NCBI GenBank assembly: GCA_964508975.1
Contig: CAZDVQ010000001.1
Coordinates: forward strand, 248,001-312,000
Reading direction: 5' to 3'
DNA from: CAZDVQ01 sp964508975
GTDB taxonomy: Bacteria > Bacteroidota > Bacteroidia > Chitinophagales > Saprospiraceae
Length of the DNA stretch: 64,000 nt
The notes under the pieces were generated by a model. The model was not told the DNA's origin. It was given only the letters and a program-made list of their open reading frames with translations, and ran no database searches. Of the stretch, positions 36,501-44,970 are shown piece after piece. Each line of letters begins with the position of its first letter. Within the stretch, counting starts at the first letter, position 1. Made by a program: the position numbers and the translations under genes.

Positions 36501-38649
36501 TGCGGCACCAACCACAACCGATGTGACGATTTGCTACGGTACACAAACCACCTTGTTGGCTAACGGCACTGGCTTGGTAAACTGGTATGCCGATGCAGCC
36601 TTATCTGTACAACTTGGTGTAGGTGCTGTATTTACGACACCCGTACTTACAAGTTCGACTACCTACTATGCCACGCAATCAGACAATGGTTGTGAAGGCG
36701 CAGCTACAGCAGTAATGGTTACCGTTGAACCACAAAGCACCATTTCGGTAAGTGGTACCAGCCCAATCTGTGCTGGCAGTACTTCAACTTTAGTGGTAAA
36801 TGCGACAGGTAATACTGGTTACACCTATGCTTGGTCAAATGGTGCCGGCACCAACGACACTGCCATTGTAAGCCCAGCAATAACTACTACATATTTTGTT
36901 GAAGTGATTACGCCTGCTGGCTGTAAACTCAATGGTTCATTCACCGTGAACGTTGACCCTAGCCCAAGTGTACAAGTTATTGGCAATGCGGCTATATGTG
37001 CAGGAGCATCAACAACCTTGACAGCTATTGGTGGCGGCGCAACTGGATTAAACTACGCTTGGAGTAACGGTATCAATACCGCTATTCAAACCGTAAGCCC
37101 AGCAACGACAACAAGCTACACCGTAACCGTAAGTACAGCTGCAGGTTGTACAGCCAGCGACGTATTGCAAGTTGTGGTTACACCACAAGTGAGTGTGAAC
37201 ATCACGGGTAACGCCAGCGCTTGTAGCGGCCAAACCACAAGCCTTACGGCCAACGCAACGGGAGGTACAACTTTCACTTACAGTTGGAACCAATCCGCAG
37301 GCAACACGGCGAGCGTTAACGTATCACCAACTAGTTCAACGACGTACTCAGTAACGGTGACCAACGAAGGTGGCTGTACCGCTACAGATGTGTTCAGCTT
37401 GGATATTACTACGCTTTCAGGCGTGACGATTTCTGGCGATAATAACCTATGCGAGGGCGAATTGACAACCCTATTTGCGCAAGGCAATGGTGCTATCAGC
37501 TGGTACGATGCAGCTGCCGGTGGTACATTATTGGGCACTGGTGCTAGCTTTGAAACCAATAGTTTGAGCAGCAGTACCACTTTCTATGCAGAACAAACCC
37601 TGAACGGTTGTACTTCGGTACGTACTGCATACTTGGTAACGGTTATTGCAGCACCTAGCTTGAGTTCTAACCCATCGAGCAACAGCCCGCTTTGCGAAGG
37701 CGACAATTTATCAATTGATGCCCCAAGTTTGAGTGGTGTAAGTTATGCATGGGATGGTCCTAATGGCTTCACTGCAAATACGGAAGATATCAGCATCAAC
37801 AGTGTAACCGAAAACGACCACCAAGGCTTCTTTAATCTAACCTTGACCGACAACATCACGGGCTGTTCATCAGAACCATATGTAGTACTGGTGATGGTAA
37901 ATGCTTTGCCACCAAGCATTTACTTGCCGCCAAGTTTTAATGTATGTAAAAATGGCTCTGTGACCCTGACTGCTCCTACGGTATTCCAAGGCAGTTACGC
38001 ATGGACCGGTCCAAACGGTTTTAGCTCTACCGACCAAAGTCCGTTGATTGACCCTGCCACAAGTACCACCGCAGGAACTTATACTTTGATTTTGAGTGTT
38101 GGCAACTGCTCGGCTGCTCCCGTGAGTACCGTATTAAATGTAGATCCACTACCTGTTGTAATCGCAGGTGCTGATGTAAGCCTTGAAGAAGGTACTTCGG
38201 TAACCCTTGAGGCCTCAGGTGCACTGTACTACGAATGGAGCCCAGCAAACAACTTGAGTTCAAGCACCTCAGACCGTCCGGTTTACACCGCAACGCTGCA
38301 AGGTGTTTATACTTACACGGTTACAGGCTACAACCAGTATGGCTGTTCAAGTTCAGACGACGTGGTGATTACGGTATTGCCAGCCAGCAGTATTCAAGCA
38401 CCTGACTTGATTACACCAAACGGTGACGGCATCAACGATAACTGGGAAGTTTCATACCTGCAAAACTTTGGTGGATATGTACTTCAGATTTACGACCGCC
38501 AAGGGCAGGTGTTGTTTGAATCGAACAACTACACCAACAACTGGAACGCGACCTACGAAGGCAAGCAGCTTCCAGAAGGCACCTATTGGTATATCATCCG
38601 CACGGATGCAGGCCGACAGTTCAAAGGAGCAATATCGGTGAAACGCTAG
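33544..38649 (+). CDS. Giant Ig-like-repeat adhesin with T9SS type B sorting domain
   Basis: 1701 residues. Signal peptide (MTKRYSSK, hydrophobic to GAQ) precedes a cysteine-rich N-terminal domain (residues ~30-185, with FQCCTD and SCGTIGRND). Then 17 tandem modules of about 75-80 residues begin with an (I/V)C-x-G signature (for example TICAGQTATL), followed by WYDAxxGG, GxSFTTP, TTYYV and a closing cysteine (GC.S), typical of the Ig-like domains in CHU_C-linked proteins. A last cysteine-free PKD-like module precedes the C-terminal ~80 residues (PDLITPNGDGINDNWEV, LQIYDRQGQVLFES), the gliding-motility-type sorting domain. It is SprB-like in plan and probably an adhesin. The PorP-OmpA gene follows, matching the SprB-SprF pairing. 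Confidence 0.93.
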   Translation: MTKRYSSKLRWISPALLVLGLLFTSIQLGAQQFANLDVRITQVSHNFQCCTDATGISCGFLPNRPEPRWRVRVRPNTGTFGGITTVNPGSPSCGTIGRNDLVQSYSNLCDPVILIEVESWEDDACGSDNTFNTGCVNDDENQVTTTFTINYQNDPANTNNSYSFSQTNSYGIVIQVNWSVAGVVPTPTTNATAISICPGNTANFNVTSGLSNPANQFEWYTNAALTNSTGVTGTGFTTPSLSSTTSYWVAEVSPSGCKGPARQVTVNMHPLPTPTITGNLSICSGQSTTLTANGGVSYVWNSGANTPTLSVNPTISTSYSVTATSANGCTASTSILVTVNPTPSAPAGLGTTICAGQTATINASSTSGLGGTLQWYDQFTGGTLLGSGTSFTTVALNSNTTFFVQELTAAGCPSPRTAVLVTVNPAPAPPTANGVSICAGQTATLTAIGSGGSIDWYAAATGGAPLQSGATYTTNPLSVSTTFYAQQTQAGCPSTRQPVLVTVNAIPAIPTVADQTICQGQSATMTAGNSGGTIRWYSSAGLSPASLVFTGATFTTPPLSVNTSYWVNETSVQGCTSAADQVNIVVNPSPAAPTASGTTICAGTTATLTATGAGTVNWYDAPNGSVLGSGTSFTTAILNQNTIFYAAVVDANNCTSAYTPVQVTVNQLPLAPQASAATVCQGQNTIIQANGTGTFTFYNSALTILGSNATGVFDAGILSPGQYTFYVSINNGICESNRTTLTATVTANPAAPTASGVTICTGATATLSATGSNTLQWFSDATLTNLLASGSTYTTPVLTNNTTYYVASNTNGCQGLATAVSVTVNAAAAAPTASGTSICAGQTATLTATGLGTLEWYDAIVGGNLLATGASFTTPNLNNATTYYVQDVISGCTSNRVAVTVNINPIPNAPISSGQVVCAGQTATLIAQGSGTLDWFDAPTAGNLLFSGASFTTPALNANTTYYVQATVNGCSSNRTAVTVGVNPVPAAPTTTDVTICYGTQTTLLANGTGLVNWYADAALSVQLGVGAVFTTPVLTSSTTYYATQSDNGCEGAATAVMVTVEPQSTISVSGTSPICAGSTSTLVVNATGNTGYTYAWSNGAGTNDTAIVSPAITTTYFVEVITPAGCKLNGSFTVNVDPSPSVQVIGNAAICAGASTTLTAIGGGATGLNYAWSNGINTAIQTVSPATTTSYTVTVSTAAGCTASDVLQVVVTPQVSVNITGNASACSGQTTSLTANATGGTTFTYSWNQSAGNTASVNVSPTSSTTYSVTVTNEGGCTATDVFSLDITTLSGVTISGDNNLCEGELTTLFAQGNGAISWYDAAAGGTLLGTGASFETNSLSSSTTFYAEQTLNGCTSVRTAYLVTVIAAPSLSSNPSSNSPLCEGDNLSIDAPSLSGVSYAWDGPNGFTANTEDISINSVTENDHQGFFNLTLTDNITGCSSEPYVVLVMVNALPPSIYLPPSFNVCKNGSVTLTAPTVFQGSYAWTGPNGFSSTDQSPLIDPATSTTAGTYTLILSVGNCSAAPVSTVLNVDPLPVVIAGADVSLEEGTSVTLEASGALYYEWSPANNLSSSTSDRPVYTATLQGVYTYTVTGYNQYGCSSSDDVVITVLPASSIQAPDLITPNGDGINDNWEVSYLQNFGGYVLQIYDRQGQVLFESNNYTNNWNATYEGKQLPEGTYWYIIRTDAGRQFKGAISVKR

Positions 38650-38799
38650 CACGCCCTCGCGTGAGCGCTGCGCAGCGGTGGCCCGCAGGGCCAGACCGCA
38701 ACGCGGGCCGAGCGAATAGCGAGCCGCGGAGCATAGCGACCCGAGCGTAGGTTGGGCGTAATTTATTACGCCCAACACGCGAGGGACACGCCCCGAAAA
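38650..38799 (-). repeat. GC-rich dispersed element, copy 9 (reverse), with nested palindrome
   Basis: Outer ends carry a 10-bp inverted repeat CCCTCGCGTG (38654-38663) and CACGCGAGGG (38776-38785). On the minus strand the core is GCTCGCTATTCGCTCGG followed by the GGTCTGGCCC...GGGCCAC subfamily hairpin and terminal GCTCACGCG. A perfect 12-bp palindrome GTTGGGCGTAAT/ATTACGCCCAAC (38751-38776) repeats the element's own GGGCG end motif, suggesting a nested insertion. Confidence 0.8.
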
Positions 38800-38831
38800 C
38801 CTCAAAATCTTTAACGATTCAACTTTTCAAC

Positions 38832-40328
38832 ATGAAAAAATTAAGTTTATATATAGTGATGTTGTTGGCCGTAGCCCCTTTGGCCGCCCAGCAGATCCCG
38901 GTTTTAAACCACTATGTTTACAACCGATACCTGTACAACCCAGCCTCGGTTGGTACAGGCCAATACATGACCGCTGGACTTACACACCGCCAGCAGTGGA
39001 GCAACATGCCCGATGCGCCGGTAACCAGTTTGTTGACCATGGACGTGCCTATGTACAAGAGCAACATTGGTATTGGCGGTACTTTATTGTTTGACCAAGC
39101 GCACTTGACAAGCCGCTCTGGCGCATACGTGAGCTTTGCGTACAAGCTTAAATTCAACAAAAAAGCAACGCATTACATCTCTATCGGCGCTTCGGGCGGT
39201 GTGATTAATCAACGTTTCCGCTTTGCCGATGCCACTGTGGTAAACCCGAACGACCCTGCCATTTTTAACCAGAACAGCAACCGTTTTTACTTTGATGCAT
39301 CAGCTGGTGTTGAATACCGTGCGAATGGTTTCAGGCTAGGTGTTTCGATACCGCAAATTGCTGCTAGCAGCTTGCGCTACAATGCCAGCGAGAACGTACA
39401 ATTTAAAGATGTTCGCCACTTCTTAGGCACCGCTAGCTACCGTTTTGGTTTTGGCAAATCGAAGGCATTGGCCTTGGAACCTGTAGTTTTGGCCCGTTAT
39501 ATTCCATCTTTACCTTTCCAGGTAGAAGGCCAGCTGATGGTTGACTGGAAAGAAATCGTTTGGTTGACGGGTGGCTACCGCATGGCCGACGCATCGAACG
39601 TGAGTGCTGGTATTGGCGTGCGTATCCGCCAGTCGTTGGGCTTGGCTTACACCGTTGAGTTGAACACGGGCTCAAACCAGAACAGCGGCCTAGGCCAAAC
39701 ACACGAGATTAGCGTGAGCTATCGTTTTGGTGCCGGTAAAACCCGTATAAACGACATCGACATGAAAGTTGATAGCTTGTCGGACGATATCAAACGCACC
39801 CGCGGCCGTATCAAAAAAGTAGAAGAACGTTTGGATGGTGTTGAAGAAATCAATAACCAGCAAGATGAACGTTTGGACAAACATCGCCAAGACATCAACG
39901 AGTTGCAGAACTTGAAAAACGAAAACGCCAAGTTGCAACAAGAAATGAAGGAATTGCGCGAAAAATTAACCAACAACGAACAGAAAGGCGATGCCCTGGA
40001 ATACAAAAAACTGGGTAGCGTTAAATTTAAACGCAGTGCCAGCAACCTGGATGCAGCCGCTATCAAAGCGCTGGATGCCGTGGTTGAAGCCTACCAAGCC
40101 GATAAAACGCTGGTGGTTTATGTAGCCGGTTTCGCAAGTTCAGAAGGTGATTTCGAGTACAACCTGAGCTTGTCGCTACGTCGGGCCAACGAAGTTCGCG
40201 ATTACTTGTTGGACAATGGTTTTGATACAAACCGCGTGTTGATTTTACCACAAGGTGAAGTAAAAGACGTGGAAGCTACCCGTGCCGATAACCGTCGTTG
40301 CGATATTTTCGTGACCGTTAGAAAATAG
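38832..40328 (+). CDS. PorP/SprF-type outer-membrane protein fused to OmpA domain
   Basis: 498 residues. Signal peptide then a PorP/SprF-type domain (PVLNHYVYNRYLYNPASVG to about residue 300) of outer-membrane beta strands ending in SYRFGAG. Residues ~310-385 are a charged coiled coil (KKVEERLDGVEEINNQQDER, ENAKLQQEMKELREKL). The C-terminal ~100 residues are an OmpA-like domain (VVYVAGFASSEGD, LSLSLRRANEVRDYL, NRRCDIFV); the classical TD peptidoglycan-binding aspartate position is serine. SprF-like proteins help a T9SS adhesin reach the surface; the upstream adhesin is the obvious partner. The OmpA tail would tether the complex to the cell wall (inference). Confidence 0.9.
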   Translation: MKKLSLYIVMLLAVAPLAAQQIPVLNHYVYNRYLYNPASVGTGQYMTAGLTHRQQWSNMPDAPVTSLLTMDVPMYKSNIGIGGTLLFDQAHLTSRSGAYVSFAYKLKFNKKATHYISIGASGGVINQRFRFADATVVNPNDPAIFNQNSNRFYFDASAGVEYRANGFRLGVSIPQIAASSLRYNASENVQFKDVRHFLGTASYRFGFGKSKALALEPVVLARYIPSLPFQVEGQLMVDWKEIVWLTGGYRMADASNVSAGIGVRIRQSLGLAYTVELNTGSNQNSGLGQTHEISVSYRFGAGKTRINDIDMKVDSLSDDIKRTRGRIKKVEERLDGVEEINNQQDERLDKHRQDINELQNLKNENAKLQQEMKELREKLTNNEQKGDALEYKKLGSVKFKRSASNLDAAAIKALDAVVEAYQADKTLVVYVAGFASSEGDFEYNLSLSLRRANEVRDYLLDNGFDTNRVLILPQGEVKDVEATRADNRRCDIFVTVRK

Positions 40329-40351
40329 TGTTCAAGCCATTTGAACAAACT

Positions 40352-40388
40352 AAAAAGCCGTTCCTCGTATTGGGGAACGGCTTTTTTT
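40352..40388. terminator. Intrinsic terminator after PorP-OmpA gene
   Basis: AAAAAGCCGTTCC/GGAACGGCTTTTTTT hairpin with a 9-base loop; preceded by a small GTTCAA/TTGAAC hairpin (40330-40346). The A-run on the left may also serve the minus strand. Confidence 0.85.
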
Positions 40389-40560
40389 ATTTGGGCGCCC
40401 CGCCGCTGCGCGGCGGCGGTGTCCTCTGGGCTCGCTGTTCGCTCGGCCCTTCGCCGCCCTGCCCGCCTGACGGCGGGAGCCGTTTCTCGAAACGGCTCTA
40501 CCCTGGGCGGCTCGGTCTGCGGCTACGCCGCACCCGCCGGGCACCTGGCGCAAGGGCGTG
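40388..40560 (+). repeat. GC-rich dispersed element, copy 10 (forward)
   Basis: It begins directly after the T-run of the terminator: TTTGGGCGCCCCGCC, CGCCGCTGCGCGGCGG hairpin, core GCTCGCTGTTCGCTCGG, a CGGGAGCCGTTTCTCGAAACGGCTC arm, a GGCTACGCC hairpin, terminal GGGCACCTGGCGCAA. It lies between convergent genes. Confidence 0.75.
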
Positions 40561-40561
40561 C

Positions 40562-43411
40562 CTATTTTCGCTCCAGTTCTTCCAGCAAAAACTTGGCGGT
40601 GAAGCTGATCGGATGTTTGGCTATTTCTTCCGGTGTGCCCTCGGCGATAATCATACCACCGCCTCGGCCGCCTTCAGGTCCAACATCCACAATATGGTCG
40701 GCCAATTTGATGACATCCATGTTGTGTTCAATGATTAATACTGTATTACCGCGCTCAACCAGTTTTTGCAACACCTGCATCAGCATGTTGATGTCCTCGA
40801 AGTGAAGGCCCGTTGTGGGTTCATCGAGGATATACATAGTATTGCCCGTGTCGCGTTTACTGAGTTCCTCGGCCAATTTAACCCTTTGGGCTTCGCCTCC
40901 CGATAAGGTAGTAGATGATTGCCCTAAAGTAATATAACCTAGGCCGACCTCTTGCAGGGTTTTAACCTTCATCCATATTTTCTTGATTGGCTCGAAGAAT
41001 ACCACGGCTTCGTCCACGGTCATGTCGAGTACATCGCTAATGTTTTTGCCCTTGTACAAAATCTCAAGGGTTTCGCGGTTGTAGCGTTTGCCGTTACAAC
41101 TCTCGCAATGCACCTCCACGTTGGGTAAAAACTGCATCTCGATGACCCTGCGGCCAGCACCTTGGCAGGTTTCGCAGCGGCCACCTTTCACGTTGAACGA
41201 AAAACGTCCTGGTTTATAGCCCCTGATTTTAGCCTCGGGCACCTCCGCAAACATGTTGCGGATAGGCGAGAATAAATCGGTGTAAGTAGCTGGATTGGAG
41301 CGTGGCGTACGCCCAATAGGCGACTGGTCGATCTCAATCACTTTATCAATATGCTCTAAGCCAGTAATTTTTTTGTACTTCAGTGGTTGTTGCCTGCTGT
41401 TGTAAAAATGCTGGCGCAGAATAGGGTACAACGTATCATTAATCAAGGTAGATTTACCACTACCTGAAACACCCGTAACGCAAACCAATTTACCCAAGGG
41501 CAAGTTAAGGGTTACATCGCGGAGGTTATTGCCTGTGGCTCCTTCCAGTAGTAAATACTTGCCGTTGCCTGGTCGGCGCTCAGTTGGTACCTCGATGTGT
41601 TTTTCAAGGTTGAGGTATTGTGCGGTAAGTGAATGGCCTTTGATAAACTCGCTGGGAATACCAGCCCCTACCACTTCGCCACCGTGTTTACCAGCGCCCG
41701 GGCCTAGGTCGATAAGATAATCAGCGGCCATCATGATGTCGCGGTCGTGTTCAACCACCAGTACGGAGTTGCCGATTTCGGCTAGTTCTTTCAGCGCCTT
41801 GATAAGCCTTAAGTTATCGCGTTGGTGCAGGCCGATACTCGGCTCGTCGAGGATGTACGTGATACCCGTTAGCTTGGAACCAATCTGCGTGGCCAAGCGG
41901 ATACGCTGCGATTCGCCGCCCGACAAGGTGCGCGAAGGGCGGTTCAGCGAGAGGTAATCGAGACCTACATCCAGCAAGAAACCTAGGCGGAGGGCTAGTT
42001 CTTTCAAAATTTCCTGCGCGATGGTCTGCTGGCGCTCAGAAAGGTGTGGGTGCAAATCAAGTATCCACTGGCGGAGGTTGGAAATATCCATATCGGCCAG
42101 CTGTGCAATGTTGGTATCGTGTATTTTAAAGTGTAGCGACTCCCTTTTCAGGCGTTGTCCATCACATTCTGGGCAGTTCGAAATGGCGGTAAAGTCTTCA
42201 ATCCATTGGCGGATATTATCCGAAGTGGTTTCATCGTACCAACGTTTCATCACGTTGATCAAGCCTTCTTGCGCCAGGTTGAAGCCGTAATCACCGAGGT
42301 TGGCATCCACGGGGATGCTTACATCTTCGTTACCGTAGAGGATCAAGTCAAGGGCTTCCTTCGGAATTTCTTTAACGGGTGTCGAGAAAGTAAATTTATA
42401 CTTCTTGGCGATAGCCCTGAGTTGTTTAAAGGTATTGTTCTCGCGTACTTCGCCGAAAGGAGCAATACCTACCTCGTTCAAACTCTTGGTATCATCAGGA
42501 ATCACGAGGGCCATGTCGATCTCGGTCACGGTGCCCAAACCCTTACAATTGGGGCAAGCGCCGTATGGCGAGTTGAATGAGAAGGTGTTAGGTGATGGTT
42601 CTTCGTATGAAATCCCGGAGTCGGGGCAAACCAAAAACTTGCTGTACTGGAAAATATCGTTGGTATCTTGCGATTGCACCATGATAAATCCATTACCCAT
42701 TTTCAAGGCAGTTTCAACCGATTTACTGATGCGGGAAATGCGGTCGGGCAGCATTTTCACCCGGTCAATCACTACCTCTATATCGTGTGTTTTGTAGCGG
42801 TCGAGTTGTAGGTTCGGGGTAATATCTTTCAGTTCGCCATCAATTCTAACCTTGGCGTAGCCTTGCTTGCGGATACTCTCGAACAACTCGCGATAATGCC
42901 CTTTACGGGCGCGTACCACGGGTGCGAGCACCGACACGTTCTGGTCGGCAAACTTAGTCATAATATCGTCCAATATCTGCTCTTCTGAATACTTGACCAT
43001 CTTGAGGCCTGTATTGTAAGAGAAGGCATCGGAGGCACGTGCGTATAGTAGTCGGAGAAAGTCGTAAATCTCGGTAACAGTGCCCACGGTAGAACGTGGG
43101 TTTTTAGACGTTGTCTTCTGCTCGATGGAAATCACCGGGCTGAGGCCAGTAATATGCTCCACGTCGGGGCGCTCCATCTCGCCAATAAACTGGCGGGCAT
43201 ACGAGCCAAAAGTTTCCATGTAGCGGCGTTGCCCTTCGGCATAGATGGTATCAAAGGCCAAGGATGATTTACCGCTACCGCTAATACCCGTAACGACCAC
43301 AAACTGGTGGCGGGGTATCTTCAAGTCGATATTCTTCAAGTTGTGCTCACGAGCACCGGTAATATCAATATGGTCGTGGCGGGGGATTTCTTTGGTCACT
43401 GCTCTAGGCAT
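40562..43411 (-). CDS. uvrA: UvrABC excinuclease subunit A
   Basis: 949 residues, the normal length. ATP-dependent damage-recognition subunit of nucleotide excision repair, loading UvrB on DNA. Visible: Walker A GISGSGKSSLAFD near residue 30, GVSGSGKSTLINDTLYP for the second ATPase, ABC signatures LSGGESQRIRLA and LSGGEAQRVKLA, and zinc-finger cysteines CPDSG, CPNCKG, CETCQGAG and CESCNG. The start ATG is preceded on the minus strand by a TATCTTCG box at 43438-43431. The exonuclease gene is upstream on the same strand but a 263-base spacer separates them. Confidence 0.98.
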   Translation of the reverse strand: MPRAVTKEIPRHDHIDITGAREHNLKNIDLKIPRHQFVVVTGISGSGKSSLAFDTIYAEGQRRYMETFGSYARQFIGEMERPDVEHITGLSPVISIEQKTTSKNPRSTVGTVTEIYDFLRLLYARASDAFSYNTGLKMVKYSEEQILDDIMTKFADQNVSVLAPVVRARKGHYRELFESIRKQGYAKVRIDGELKDITPNLQLDRYKTHDIEVVIDRVKMLPDRISRISKSVETALKMGNGFIMVQSQDTNDIFQYSKFLVCPDSGISYEEPSPNTFSFNSPYGACPNCKGLGTVTEIDMALVIPDDTKSLNEVGIAPFGEVRENNTFKQLRAIAKKYKFTFSTPVKEIPKEALDLILYGNEDVSIPVDANLGDYGFNLAQEGLINVMKRWYDETTSDNIRQWIEDFTAISNCPECDGQRLKRESLHFKIHDTNIAQLADMDISNLRQWILDLHPHLSERQQTIAQEILKELALRLGFLLDVGLDYLSLNRPSRTLSGGESQRIRLATQIGSKLTGITYILDEPSIGLHQRDNLRLIKALKELAEIGNSVLVVEHDRDIMMAADYLIDLGPGAGKHGGEVVGAGIPSEFIKGHSLTAQYLNLEKHIEVPTERRPGNGKYLLLEGATGNNLRDVTLNLPLGKLVCVTGVSGSGKSTLINDTLYPILRQHFYNSRQQPLKYKKITGLEHIDKVIEIDQSPIGRTPRSNPATYTDLFSPIRNMFAEVPEAKIRGYKPGRFSFNVKGGRCETCQGAGRRVIEMQFLPNVEVHCESCNGKRYNRETLEILYKGKNISDVLDMTVDEAVVFFEPIKKIWMKVKTLQEVGLGYITLGQSSTTLSGGEAQRVKLAEELSKRDTGNTMYILDEPTTGLHFEDINMLMQVLQKLVERGNTVLIIEHNMDVIKLADHIVDVGPEGGRGGGMIIAEGTPEEIAKHPISFTAKFLLEELERK

Positions 43412-43430
43412 TTCGTGGTAAATGAAGCCG

Positions 43431-43438
43431 CGAAGATA
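43431..43438 (-). promoter_or_regulatory. Putative -7 box of uvrA
   Basis: TATCTTCG on the minus strand, one mismatch to TAnnTTTG, 20 bases before the ATG. Confidence 0.45.
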
Positions 43439-43449
43439 CGCAGTTTTAC

Positions 43450-43527
43450 CTTAGGTTTTAGGTTTTAGGGATAAGGTTTTAGGATTAGAGTTTAGTTATT
43501 AGGGATTAGTTATTAGGGGCTAGCGCC
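43450..43527. repeat. Degenerate TTAGG/TTTTAGG tandem repeats
   Basis: Repeated units of TTTTAGG, TTAGGG and TTATTAGGG between uvrA and the exonuclease gene. AT-rich, low complexity; no coding sign. Confidence 0.6.
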
Positions 43528-43616
43528 TCACTTTTTCTTGCGCCCGCCACTGCACAGACGCTATGCGCCTGTTCGTCGCGGGGATATCTTTGGCAATGGT
43601 CAGCCTTGCCCCTACT

Positions 43617-43636
43617 AGACGCACAATAGTGCGTCT
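43617..43636. repeat. Perfect hairpin AGACGCAC-AATA-GTGCGTCT
   Basis: 8-bp perfect stem with AATA loop downstream of the exonuclease stop (43675). Similar GTCTC-flanked palindromes are common dispersed repeats in bacteria. A degenerate GC-rich patch (43535-43580) precedes it. Confidence 0.6.
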
Positions 43637-43674
43637 CTACTGCTCCTCTCTCCTCTCTCCTAACTCCTCTCTGT

Positions 43675-44358
43675 TTATATTTCCTTTAGTTTCCGCACCC
43701 CGCGTTTTTCCAGCTTGGCCAAGAGTTTCAAGAAAACCAAGGCTGTCATAAATGCATCCCCGGGGGCGGTATGGCGATCGGCCACAGGAATATTGAACTT
43801 TTTGAGTAAATCATCCAGCGCGTAATGCGCTGTGTTGCCGTAAGTGACGTTAAAATCGTACACCCTTTTGGCCAGTGTTTCGGTGTCGATAGTTTTATTG
43901 CTCAGCTTGATACCGTAATGTTGTTTGGCAGCTTGGCTCAACATGGTAAAGTCAAAGCCTATATGATGCCCAACAATGGGCCTAGCACCTATAAATGTGA
44001 TAAGCTGCCCAATGGCGTCTTGTTCTTCGATGCCGCGCTGAACCATGTTGCGGGTCATTTGGTGCACTTGAACGGCATCGGTTGTGCCCACGCCCGACTG
44101 CCGAATGGTGAGTTCTACACGTCGCGATACGTCGATTTGGTTACATTTAACCAACACCGCTCCGATGCTCAGGATTTTATCCGTGCGGGTATCCAGGCCC
44201 GTGGTTTCTAAATCTAGCACCACGAATTCCGCTAAAGCAAGAGGCAAGTTCCGGTCGATACCAGTACTTGCCTCTCGTAGATATTCAAGTGCCAAGGGCG
44301 ATAAATCTCTTGGCGTTTCGTGTTTAAATACTTGTAATATTTTACTCAAAAACTGCAT
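43675..44358 (-). CDS. DEDDh-family 3-prime-5-prime exonuclease (DnaQ-like)
   Basis: 227 residues. An N-terminal helical stretch (1-43) precedes the exonuclease domain with D49-L-E51 (VVLDLETTGL), H131-H-x3-D136 (ExoII) and H196-x4-D201 (HTAPGDA, ExoIII), so all DEDDh catalytic residues are present. It hydrolyses nucleotides from 3-prime ends of DNA or RNA. It resembles proofreading epsilon subunits and the exonuclease domain of PolC-type or RNase T proteins, but it is not clearly the replicative epsilon. It is just downstream of the sigma-factor gene (22 bases) in the same transcript. Confidence 0.88.
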   Translation of the reverse strand: MQFLSKILQVFKHETPRDLSPLALEYLREASTGIDRNLPLALAEFVVLDLETTGLDTRTDKILSIGAVLVKCNQIDVSRRVELTIRQSGVGTTDAVQVHQMTRNMVQRGIEEQDAIGQLITFIGARPIVGHHIGFDFTMLSQAAKQHYGIKLSNKTIDTETLAKRVYDFNVTYGNTAHYALDDLLKKFNIPVADRHTAPGDAFMTALVFLKLLAKLEKRGVRKLKEI

Positions 44359-44380
44359 GGTACGGAGTTACCGTACGAAG

Positions 44381-44908
44381 TTACGCTGTTTTTGGGGTAT
44401 AACCATACATGCCTTTCAATTTATCTTGAAGTTCTTTGCGGGCAAAGAAAATACGGCTCTTCACGGTACCCAGCGGCAACTCCAACTGGTCGGCAATCTC
44501 GTCGTACTTGTAGCCATAATAAGCCATCATGAAAGGCTGGCTCAACTCTTCTTTAATCGAGCCCACGGCGTTCATCAGCTCGTCCATGGTCATTTTGGCA
44601 TCGCCATCGTTGAGCACGGTTTGCGGACCAGCATCGAGGTAGTAAGAGTTATCCGTACTGTCGAAAATGGTGTTAGCCACTTTGCGCTTGCGGTACGAGT
44701 TGATAAAAACGTTGCGCATGATGGTGCTGGCCCATGCCCTAAAATTAGTACCGATTAAGAATTTCTCTTGGTTCGATAGAATTTTAACCATTGTATCCTG
44801 ATACAAGTCGTTAGCATCCTCAACATCCTTCGTCAGCTTCAAAGCAAAGCCTTGTAAGTAATTGCTAAAGTGCCCCAGTTGATGTTCAATTGTATGTACC
44901 ATTTCCAT
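44381..44908 (-). CDS. ECF-type RNA polymerase sigma factor
   Basis: 175 residues. Region 2 (residues ~10-75) includes the DAEDLVQ-like motif as VEDANDLYQDTMVKIL and the FRAWASTIMRNVFINSYRK core-binding segment. A linker (80-110) leads to region 4 with the helix-turn-helix YDEIADQLELPLGTVKSRIFFARKEL. It directs RNA polymerase to stress or envelope promoters, target set unknown. No anti-sigma gene is adjacent: the next gene downstream is the exonuclease. It has a good promoter of its own at 44971, so autoregulation or constitutive expression is open. Confidence 0.92.
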   Translation of the reverse strand: MEMVHTIEHQLGHFSNYLQGFALKLTKDVEDANDLYQDTMVKILSNQEKFLIGTNFRAWASTIMRNVFINSYRKRKVANTIFDSTDNSYYLDAGPQTVLNDGDAKMTMDELMNAVGSIKEELSQPFMMAYYGYKYDEIADQLELPLGTVKSRIFFARKELQDKLKGMYGYTPKTA

Positions 44909-44970
44909 TTTATTTTGAGTAGTATGTATAAAATTTAAGCGATTCGTTACAAGAACGACCTTTGATTGTG

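Noticed and set aside
40388..40560. All GC-rich elements as simple intrinsic terminators
   Set aside because: Several lie in divergent promoter regions and the T-run is at the wrong side of the hairpins for forward transcription.
43617..43636. tRNA or small RNA gene from the AGACGCAC hairpin
   Set aside because: Only one stem exists and no cloverleaf or promoter was found.
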